Shown here one piece after another: positions 1-5,917 of a stretch of 13,931 nucleotides of DNA; the stretch's first letter is position 1; every line of letters starts with the position of its first letter. The DNA comes from Thermoanaerobacteraceae bacterium (lineage in GTDB: Bacteria > Bacillota > Desulfotomaculia > Desulfotomaculales > Ammonificaceae). The position numbers were made by a program, and so were the translations under genes. Under the pieces are notes generated by a model. That model worked only from the letters and a program-made list of their open reading frames with translations. It was not told where the DNA came from and did no database searches. The stretch covers positions 1,117 through 15,047 of the forward strand of contig JASEJH010000013.1 in the NCBI GenBank assembly GCA_030016455.1, read 5' to 3'.

Positions 1-21
1 CGACAACCGACGACCGACGAC
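1..21. repeat. Three tandem heptamers at window edge
   Basis: Three consecutive 7-base units, cgacaac, cgacgac, cgacgac, fill the first 21 bases. The array may continue beyond the left edge. It lies downstream of ilvN, past the hairpin at 28-44, in non-coding sequence. Its role is unknown; short tandem arrays of this kind can arise by slippage. Confidence 0.6.
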
Positions 22-44
22 TAAATAGCGGCCCACCGGGCCGC
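22..44 (-). terminator. Possible terminator after ilvN
   Basis: A perfect 7-bp GC stem (28-34 gcggccc with 38-44 gggccgc, 3-base loop) lies 66 bases past the ilvN stop. Read on the minus strand it is followed only by TATTTAG, a weak U-tract. It could be a weak intrinsic terminator or a pausing hairpin before a downstream gene such as ilvC, which would lie outside the window. The rest of 1-110 shows no gene. Confidence 0.4.
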
Positions 45-110
45 CCTGAATTCGGAAGTAGCGGTCGCGCAACGCAGTGCTTTGGCTGCAGTGCAATGGG
101 CCGCCGGGGG

Positions 111-602
111 TCAGGTACCCTTCACCGTATGTCTTCCCCTGGCAAGTGAAACCTTCCCGGTGCGTACCATTTCGAGAATGCCGTGCTCGCTTAAAACCGC
201 GCAAAGAGCGTCGATTTTCTCCTCGTCGCCGGTCATTTCGACCACCATTGTTTCCTTGCCGACGTCCACAATATGCGCCCGGAAGATCTCGACGATGTCG
301 ACAATGTCCGAGCGGCGCGAGGGGTCGGCCTTGACCTTTATCAGCGCCAGTTCCCGGTCGATCACGTTTTGATCCAGGCGCTCCACCTTGAGAACGTCCA
401 CGAGCTTGGAAACCTGCTTTACTACCTGGTCGATGACCCGGTCGTCTCCCTGGACCACGATGGTGAGCCGGGAAATGTTCGGTTCTTCCGTGTGGCCGGC
501 GGTGATGCTTTCAATATTAAAGGCCCGCCGGCTTAAAAGCCCGGCAATCCGCGCCAGTACTCCCGGCTTATTGAGCGCCAGCACCGCCAGGGTATGTTTC
601 AT
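111..602 (-). CDS. ilvN: Acetolactate synthase small (regulatory) subunit
   Basis: The 163-residue protein is the regulatory subunit of acetohydroxyacid synthase, the first common step of valine, leucine and isoleucine synthesis. It binds the catalytic IlvB subunit in the cytoplasm and confers valine feedback inhibition. The N-terminal ACT domain (about residues 3-76) carries NKPGVLARIAGLLSRR and FNIESITAG. Gly14 and Asn29 fall at the valine-contact positions known for E. coli IlvH. A second ACT-like half with the usual DPSRRSDIVDIVEIFRA-type sequence follows, and the length is typical. The ATG at 602 is chosen because AGGAGG (610-615) sits 7 bases upstream; a TTG extension to 635 would ignore that site. 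No ilvB lies directly upstream, which is unusual because ilvB normally precedes ilvN. Its 151-base upstream gap holds its own promoter, so it is probably not part of the redox operon before it. Confidence 0.95.
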   Translation of the reverse strand: MKHTLAVLALNKPGVLARIAGLLSRRAFNIESITAGHTEEPNISRLTIVVQGDDRVIDQVVKQVSKLVDVLKVERLDQNVIDRELALIKVKADPSRRSDIVDIVEIFRAHIVDVGKETMVVEMTGDEEKIDALCAVLSEHGILEMVRTGKVSLARGRHTVKGT

Positions 603-661
603 CACGAATCCTCCTCGCCTCTCAGACTTTTTCAAGCAGGGGAGTTAAAGCTTTGCAGCTA

Positions 662-670
662 ACTATACCA
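662..670 (-). promoter_or_regulatory. Extended -10 promoter candidate for ilvN
   Basis: On the minus strand this reads TGGTATAGT, an extended -10 (TG-N-TATAGT, five of six matches to TATAAT). The -35 region is poor, which is common for extended -10 promoters. Transcription would begin near 655, giving a leader of about 50 bases, too short for a T-box or a leucine-type attenuator. No convincing terminator is visible in the remainder of 603-753. Confidence 0.45.
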
Positions 671-753
671 CAAAATCAACCCGATAGAAAGCAGAAAGAA
701 GCCGCCCTGTTGAGGTTCTCCTGTTCGCCCCCTGACGTGCCGAGAGCAGTTTT

Positions 754-3354
754 CTAAAGGAATCTTTCTATTCGCACCGCGCACGCCCTCATTTCCCTGC
801 GCATCAGTGCTTTACCGGGATCCTGTGACAAATTGTAATTCAGGACGACTACACCGGGAGGTGGATCCTCGGTAACTTTTACGGCGACCCTGAGCCCTCC
901 TTGCCTGGAAATGACCTTCACTTCCTCGCCATCCCCGAGCCCCAAATCACCGGCGTCTTTGAAACTTACCTCCAGATATTCTCCGGGTGCCAGTTTCCTG
1001 AACCCGTCCACCTTATGGGCACACGTCCCGTAATACGGGGCATTTCGCCTGGTGACCAAGACCAACGGAAACTCGACGTCGGGACGTTCTTCCGGACCTT
1101 GATAATCTAAAGGGAAAAGCTTTGCTTTACTGGTTAGCCGGTGAAAAGCTTGCTTGTGGAGGACGGCCGTCCCTGCAGGCCAGACCAAGGCCCCTTCCGC
1201 GAGTTTTTCGTAGCCAATACCTCCGTATCCCGGCACCAGAGAAGCAATTTCTTCCATGACCCCGGCGGGGTTTGCAAAATCAAAACCGGTGGCGCCCATC
1301 GCCGCAGCGATTCTCCTAATTATCTCTCCGTCGGGCAGGGACCGGCCGGCCGGTTCGATTACCTTCCGCAACCGCTGCACCCGCCTGTCGGCAGTGGTAT
1401 ACGTCCCATCTTTTTCGGCAAAACCGGCCGCCGGCAGCACCAGATGGGCATGGCCCGCCGTCTCGTTGAGAAACAAATCTTGAAAAACAAGGAATTCCAG
1501 TCTTTCAAGAGACTCCAACACCCTGTACCCGCCCGGCAGCTCCGTTAGGGGGTTAGCGCCCACAAGATACAACGCCTTTATTCTGCCGTCCAGAATAGCG
1601 TCCCACAACTCCGTGAACGCCAACCCCGGCTCCGGATTGAGCTCCGTCTTCCAAGCCGCCTCAAACTTCTCCCGTACCCCTTCGCCTGCCACCGGCTGGT
1701 AACCGGGGTAGAAACCGGGCAGGCAACCCATGTCGCAGGCACCCTGGGCGTTGCTCTGCTCCAAAAGGGGGTGAAGGCCGGCAGACGAACTACCCACATT
1801 CCCGGTTAGGAGCGCCAAATTGATCAGGGCGCACACGGTATCTTTCCCGTGAAGGTACTGGGTCACGCCGGTCGACCACAAAACGGCTGCCGGTTTGGAC
1901 CGGGCAAAGACGTCTGCCGCCTCCGCAACCATTTCGCGCGGCACCCCGGTCAGCCTTTCCACCCTCCCGAGAGGAAAATCTGCCAGTGATCCCCTCAGTT
2001 CCTCAAAGTTTTCGCACCGCTCTTCAACAAAACCCAGGTCCAGCAAACCTTCTTCCACGATTACGCCGGCAATACCCATCAGCAAGGCCACGTCGGTACC
2101 TGGGTAAGGCTTAAGCCATAGATGGGCGAAGCGCCGGAAATCGTTCTCAACGGGATCAACGATGATGAGCCTGCTTCCCTTCTCGGCAGCCTCTTTCACC
2201 TTCCTGGCCGCCGCCGGGTGGGTCCTGGCGGTGTTGGCACCTACCATTAAAATACACGCCGCGTCCTCCAGTTCCTCAAGGGAGTTCGTTGCCGCGCCGA
2301 TACCCGTAGCTTCCCAGAGTGCTTCCAGGCTGGCGGCGTGGCTGAGACGGGCCGTGTTATCTATATTGTTGGTTTTCAAAACAGACCGGGCAAACTTCTG
2401 GAAAAGGTAGGCCTCTTCGTTCGTACATTTGGCGGAAACAACCACCGCGATTTCCTCGCCCCTGTACCGGGCAAAATGCGTGGCTGCCAACCGAATGGCA
2501 TCCTCCCACGAGACCTCGACCAGCCTTCCCTCTGTTCTTGCCAGAGGCGCCGTGATCCTGTCCGGCGCGTAAATGTAGCGCCAGCCGAAGCGTCCCCGCG
2601 CACAAAGCCGCTCTCCCTGAGCGCTGACAATTTCCGTTTTCTGCAGTCCCAGCGTCAGCCGGCAACCGCTACTGCAGTAGGGACACACGGTCAAAACGTG
2701 CTTCTCCGGCCGCTTGTATTCCTTGTAAACCAGGCCGCCCACCGGACACCTCTCCACACACTCCCCGCAAGACTCGCAACTGGACTGCGCAATCGGTTTT
2801 GCCCCCAGGGGAGCCACCTTGCTCCGGTAACCCCGGCCAATAATGGCGATCGCATTTATGCGCAAGAGCTCGGAACAGGTGCGCACGCACCTCCCGCAAA
2901 GGACGCATTTGTTCGGGTCAAGGTTAAAGAAAGGGTTGGAGGTATCCGGCTCGAGCGCGCCTTCGGCAAACCGCAATCGTCTTGCTTTTTTCTTGTTTAC
3001 CCGGAGGTAACCCATGATCTTTTGAAGCTCGCAGCGCCCTTTTTTGGCGCAACTGGGGCAATCGTCGTGCCGGTCGGCGATCAGCAATTCAACCAGGCCG
3101 GAGCGAATTTCGTCAACCAGCGGGCTCCTGGTTTTTATTACCATCCCCGCTTCGGCCGGCGTCCGGCACGAAAGAACGGGGCCCTTGCCCTCCAGCTCCA
3201 CGTAACAAAGCCGGCAGACTCCGGCAGGCTTCAACTCCGGGTGGTGGCATAGATGCGGTACGTAGACCTTATTTTCCAGCGCCACTTCTAAAATGGTCAT
3301 CCCGCTCCGGGCGGTCACTTGTTTACCATCAAGCAAAAGGTCAATTCTTTCCAT
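754..3354 (-). CDS. NuoG/formate-dehydrogenase-like subunit, active site degenerate
   Basis: The 866-residue iron-sulfur protein has the architecture of NuoG and of NAD-linked formate dehydrogenase alpha subunits. A plant-type 2Fe-2S domain has Cys36, 47, 50 and 63. A His-Cys3 cluster region follows (His96, Cys99, 102, 108), then two 4Fe-4S sites (Cys150/153/156/160 and Cys193/196/199/203). A molybdopterin-type domain begins with Cys224, 227, 231 and 251, and a molybdopterin-binding-like C-terminal domain starts near 750. Aligned from memory with E. coli FdhF, the catalytic Sec/Cys140 position is Ser338 (codon AGC), the neighbouring His is kept (His339), Arg333 is Leu531, and Lys44 is Arg. 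The C-terminal pterin loop before CAVRIE looks shortened. Formate oxidation is therefore unlikely; an electron-wiring subunit is more plausible. The start has GAGGGG just upstream, overlapping the end of the nuoF-like gene 9 bases away, which implies translational coupling. Most pipelines would name it formate dehydrogenase or NADH dehydrogenase subunit G. Confidence 0.9.
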   Translation of the reverse strand: MERIDLLLDGKQVTARSGMTILEVALENKVYVPHLCHHPELKPAGVCRLCYVELEGKGPVLSCRTPAEAGMVIKTRSPLVDEIRSGLVELLIADRHDDCPSCAKKGRCELQKIMGYLRVNKKKARRLRFAEGALEPDTSNPFFNLDPNKCVLCGRCVRTCSELLRINAIAIIGRGYRSKVAPLGAKPIAQSSCESCGECVERCPVGGLVYKEYKRPEKHVLTVCPYCSSGCRLTLGLQKTEIVSAQGERLCARGRFGWRYIYAPDRITAPLARTEGRLVEVSWEDAIRLAATHFARYRGEEIAVVVSAKCTNEEAYLFQKFARSVLKTNNIDNTARLSHAASLEALWEATGIGAATNSLEELEDAACILMVGANTARTHPAAARKVKEAAEKGSRLIIVDPVENDFRRFAHLWLKPYPGTDVALLMGIAGVIVEEGLLDLGFVEERCENFEELRGSLADFPLGRVERLTGVPREMVAEAADVFARSKPAAVLWSTGVTQYLHGKDTVCALINLALLTGNVGSSSAGLHPLLEQSNAQGACDMGCLPGFYPGYQPVAGEGVREKFEAAWKTELNPEPGLAFTELWDAILDGRIKALYLVGANPLTELPGGYRVLESLERLEFLVFQDLFLNETAGHAHLVLPAAGFAEKDGTYTTADRRVQRLRKVIEPAGRSLPDGEIIRRIAAAMGATGFDFANPAGVMEEIASLVPGYGGIGYEKLAEGALVWPAGTAVLHKQAFHRLTSKAKLFPLDYQGPEERPDVEFPLVLVTRRNAPYYGTCAHKVDGFRKLAPGEYLEVSFKDAGDLGLGDGEEVKVISRQGGLRVAVKVTEDPPPGVVVLNYNLSQDPGKALMRREMRACAVRIERFL

Positions 3355-3363
3355 AACAACCCC

Positions 3364-4980
3364 TCACATCTGGCAAACGCCGGCAGGACACCGGTGTTCG
3401 TATATGTGTGCTTCATACTCGGCGCGGAAATAGCGAATGGTAGTAAGCACCGGATTAGGAACCGTCTTTCCCAGGCCGCAGAGTGAACCCCTGGCAATAA
3501 TTCCCCCGAGTTCTACAAGCAGTTCGATATCGCCCGGTCTCCCCTGGCCTTTCGTGATGTCATCAAGGATGGTAAACATTTGCCTGGTCCCCAAACGGCA
3601 GGGAATGCACTGGCCGCAAGATTCCCTCTGCGTAAAGTCCAGGAAATACCGTGCCAGATCAACCATGCAGGTGTTCTCGTCAAGGATGACCATGCCCCCA
3701 GAACCCATGATGGAACCCGCAGAAGTCAGTGAATCGAAATCAACCGGTATATCAAGCATTTCCGCGGGCAGGCAGCCCCCCGAAGGCCCCCCGGTCTGGA
3801 CAGCCTTAAAAGTCTTGTTTCCTTGAATTCCACCGCCGATCTCGAAAATGATTTTCCGTAAAGAAGCGCCCATAGGCACCTCGATCAAACCGCAGTTTAC
3901 CACCTTACCGGTAAGAGAAAAAACGGCGGTACCCTTGCTTCTTTCGGTACCTCTTGCGGCAAACCAGTCGGCGCCCTGCAGGATAATGTGAGGAACACTC
4001 GCGAGGGTCTTTACGTTGTTGAGCAACGTTGGCTTACCCCACAAACCCGCTTCCGAAGTGCGCGGGCGGGGAAGCGGCCGGGGCAATCCCCGGTAACCCT
4101 CGATCGAACGGACCAGAGCCGTGGATTCCCCGCAAACAAAGGCCCCTGCCCCTTGAAAAATCTCAATGTCGAAATCAAAACCGCTTCCGAGAATGTTCCT
4201 GCCCAGAAAACCCCGCTCGCCCGCCTGTTTTACGGCCGTTTTCAAGCGGTGCACCGCCAGCGGGTATTCGGCGCGGACATAAATATACCCCTTGTTCGCC
4301 CCGATAGCATAGCCGGCAATCGCCATTCCTTCCAAAATCGAATGCGGGTCTCCCTCCATCACCGAACGGTCCTGAAAAGCCCCCGGGTCACCCTCGTCGC
4401 CGTTGCAGATCACAAACTTTTCATTCCCGGAAGCACGGTAACAAGCCTCCCACTTCCTGCCCGCAGAAAAACCGGCGCCGCCGAGTCCGCGCAGCCCGGA
4501 GCGCTTGACCTCTTCGATGATTTCCTCACGGGTCATCTCTTTGAGGGCTCTGGTCAACGCCCGGTAACCTCCGGCAGCAAGGTAGTCGTCGACATCCTCC
4601 GGGTCAATGTTCCCGCAGTTCCTCAAGATGACCCGCTCTTGCTCCCGGTAAAAAGGAATGTCGTGATAATGGGGGATGATGCTTCCGGTCACGGGATCAC
4701 GGTAGAGAAGCCGTTGAACGGGTTTTTCCTCGGCCAGAATCGCGGCAACAATTTCCTTGGCGTCGGCCGGTTCGACCTTTACGTAAAAAACCCTTTCCGG
4801 ACCGATTACCACGACCGGACCCTGCTGGCAAAACCCGTGACACCCGGTACGCTTGAGGCGGACATTGCCTGCACCTGCACCCGCCAACTCTGCTTCCAGC
4901 AAGGAATAAAGCTCGGTACTTCCACCCGAAACACAACCGGTACCCTGGCAAACGAAAATGGTAGTTTCGCCCTTAGGCAT
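3364..4980 (-). CDS. nuoF: NuoF-like NAD(P)H-oxidising diaphorase subunit
   Basis: This 538-residue flavoprotein of the NuoF/HydB/HndC family would exchange electrons between NAD(P)H and iron-sulfur clusters through FMN. The N-terminal thioredoxin-like 2Fe-2S domain has Cys11, 16, 47 and 51. The FMN/NADH core has GLRGLGGAGFSAG (about 162-174), NGDEGDPGAFQDRS (193-206) and CGESTAL (283-289). The C-terminal 4Fe-4S motif is SCGQCIPCRLGTRQ plus Cys501 (Cys455, 458, 461, 501). It ends at CPAGVCQM, where hydrogenase-type HydB relatives usually continue into a two-cluster ferredoxin domain. The ATG at 4980 is chosen because it overlaps the preceding nuoE-like stop by 8 bases (ATGCCTAA) and has a GGGAGG site upstream; an extension to 5082 would be antigenic noise within nuoE. 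Together with its neighbours it forms a NuoE-F-G-like module without membrane subunits. Cofactor preference, NADH or NADPH, cannot be decided by eye. Confidence 0.93.
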   Translation of the reverse strand: MPKGETTIFVCQGTGCVSGGSTELYSLLEAELAGAGAGNVRLKRTGCHGFCQQGPVVVIGPERVFYVKVEPADAKEIVAAILAEEKPVQRLLYRDPVTGSIIPHYHDIPFYREQERVILRNCGNIDPEDVDDYLAAGGYRALTRALKEMTREEIIEEVKRSGLRGLGGAGFSAGRKWEACYRASGNEKFVICNGDEGDPGAFQDRSVMEGDPHSILEGMAIAGYAIGANKGYIYVRAEYPLAVHRLKTAVKQAGERGFLGRNILGSGFDFDIEIFQGAGAFVCGESTALVRSIEGYRGLPRPLPRPRTSEAGLWGKPTLLNNVKTLASVPHIILQGADWFAARGTERSKGTAVFSLTGKVVNCGLIEVPMGASLRKIIFEIGGGIQGNKTFKAVQTGGPSGGCLPAEMLDIPVDFDSLTSAGSIMGSGGMVILDENTCMVDLARYFLDFTQRESCGQCIPCRLGTRQMFTILDDITKGQGRPGDIELLVELGGIIARGSLCGLGKTVPNPVLTTIRYFRAEYEAHIYEHRCPAGVCQM

Positions 4981-5446
4981 TCCCGTCTTCCTCCCCGAAC
5001 ACATCAAAAAGCTCCGCCACCCTTTCCGGTGACATTTCCCCGAAAACCTCTTTATTAACGCGCACGCAGGGAGCGAGGGCACAGCAACCTATACAACCCA
5101 CGGTTTCCAGCGTGTACTCCAGGTCAGGCGAGGTTTCACCTTCTTTTAAATTCGTCATTGCTTCGATTCTTTTCAAAATTTGCGGTGCGCCGCGGACATG
5201 ACAGGCCGTACCCCGGCAGACAGCGATCCTTTTTCTTCCCAGGGGTTGCAACCTGAACTGGTCGTAAAAAGAAGCGACAGCATAAACATCGCTGGCGGGA
5301 ACCCGCAGATGTCTTGATACTTCCACAATCACCTTTTCCGGAAGGTAACCTATTTTCGACTGTAACTCCTGCAAAACCGGGATTAAGTGATGACGGGTAC
5401 TGTAAAACGGGAGCACCTTTTTACAAATTGCCAGTTCCTCGTCCAT
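4973..5446 (-). CDS. nuoE: NuoE-like thioredoxin-fold 2Fe-2S subunit
   Basis: The 157-residue protein is a soluble 2Fe-2S subunit of the NuoE/HydC/HndA family and partners the NuoF-like flavoprotein. It has an N-terminal helical part (KVLPFYSTRHHLIPVLQELQ, then IGYLPEKVI) and the DVYAVASFYDQF segment typical of the family. The cluster cysteines are Cys77 and Cys82 (C-x4-C, VCRGTACHVRG) and Cys118 and Cys122 (C-x3-C, VGCIGCCALAP). Length is normal. The start at 5446 is chosen from homology of MDEELAICKK and a purine-rich GAGAGGTAAGG upstream; the open frame continues another 69 codons upstream, but that part looks like non-coding hairpin-rich leader. It is the first gene of a three-gene unit with nuoF-like and NuoG/FDH-like genes. 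Confidence 0.93.
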   Translation of the reverse strand: MDEELAICKKVLPFYSTRHHLIPVLQELQSKIGYLPEKVIVEVSRHLRVPASDVYAVASFYDQFRLQPLGRKRIAVCRGTACHVRGAPQILKRIEAMTNLKEGETSPDLEYTLETVGCIGCCALAPCVRVNKEVFGEMSPERVAELFDVFGEEDGNA

Positions 5447-5633
5447 ACGCCTTACCTCTCTTCCCGCCGGTCTAATTCTATGCCTTCGCACCGGGAGTTC
5501 TATAACAAGCCGGGAACAGCCGGCTTTCACCCGGCGAAATGCCGGACGGACGGCAACTGAAACATACCGGCACAGACGCCTCCACAGAGCCAGCCACCTG
5601 CCACTAAGTGGGTCACCGGAAGACTTGGAGTCT
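5447..5633 (-). promoter_or_regulatory. Hairpin-rich leader upstream of nuoE-like gene
   Basis: This non-coding gap holds several short inverted repeats: 5621-5633 (agact/agtct), 5601-5611 (ccact/agtgg), 5531-5545 (ccggc/gccgg), 5508-5525 (agccgg/ccggct) and 5467-5494 (accgg/ccggt). A TAGAAT box reads at 5475-5480 on the minus strand but has no good -35. Since a terminator lies just upstream, a promoter for the nuoEFG-like unit should be here. I recognise no known riboswitch. Confidence 0.35.
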
Positions 5634-5634
5634 G

Positions 5635-5667
5635 GAAGAAATGCTGCCCCCAAACAGGGGGCAGCAT
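5635..5667 (-). terminator. Intrinsic terminator after ferredoxin gene
   Basis: A perfect 11-bp stem (5641-5651 atgctgccccc with 5657-5667 gggggcagcat, loop aaaca) begins 13 bases past the ferredoxin stop. On the minus strand it is followed by TTCTTC, continuing the T at the stem end. It should end the glutamate-synthase-like/ferredoxin transcript and separate it from the nuoEFG-like unit. Confidence 0.72.
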
Positions 5668-5680
5668 CTTCGTATGGGAA

Positions 5681-5902
5681 CTATCTTCCCGCCCAGTCCG
5701 TAGGAACCCACGGCCTTTTCCCCTGGAGGGAATGGTCCCGGCTGTAGGTCACGCACATAAAGCGGCACATGCCGCACCGGTTGCACCTGTCCGTGTCCGC
5801 GTAAATGTTGTTGTCCTTGGGGGAAACGCTGATCGCGTCTACGGGACAGACGGTCACACAAAAGGGAGCGGGACAGAAATGGTTACAGATCATGTTGAGC
5901 AT
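5681..5902 (-). CDS. Small two-[4Fe-4S] ferredoxin-like protein
   Basis: This 73-residue polyferredoxin-type protein probably shuttles electrons in the cytoplasm. The first cluster motif is Cys6-x3-Cys10-x4-Cys15-x3-Cys19-Pro; the second is Cys40-x2-Cys43-x2-Cys46-x3-Cys50, followed by Val rather than the usual Pro. The C-terminal tail (HSLQGKRPWVPTDWAGR) has no cysteines and may contact a partner. AGGAGG (5910-5915) lies 7 bases before the ATG at 5902; an internal Met4 is also possible. The gene begins 15 bases after the FMN glutamate-synthase-like gene, so the two are probably co-transcribed and co-functional, the ferredoxin being the likely electron donor or acceptor for that flavoprotein. 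The uneven first motif (C-x3-C in place of C-x2-C) recalls electron-transfer subunits of the HycB type. Confidence 0.88.
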   Translation of the reverse strand: MLNMICNHFCPAPFCVTVCPVDAISVSPKDNNIYADTDRCNRCGMCRFMCVTYSRDHSLQGKRPWVPTDWAGR

Positions 5903-5917
5903 CTCAAGCCCTCCTTT

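Noticed and set aside
754..3354. Selenocysteine formate dehydrogenase
   Set aside because: No in-frame TGA exists in the gene; the catalytic position is an ordinary AGC serine codon.
3988..5058. Long plus-strand open frame (356 codons) and similar ones at 2338-3252 and 8613-9818
   Set aside because: They lie antisense to clear, motif-rich genes, have no family features, and arise from GC-rich codon structure.
5447..5640. Molybdenum-cofactor riboswitch before the nuoE/FDH-like operon
   Set aside because: Hairpins are present and the operon has a molybdopterin-type protein, but the conserved Moco motif segments I know are not visible.
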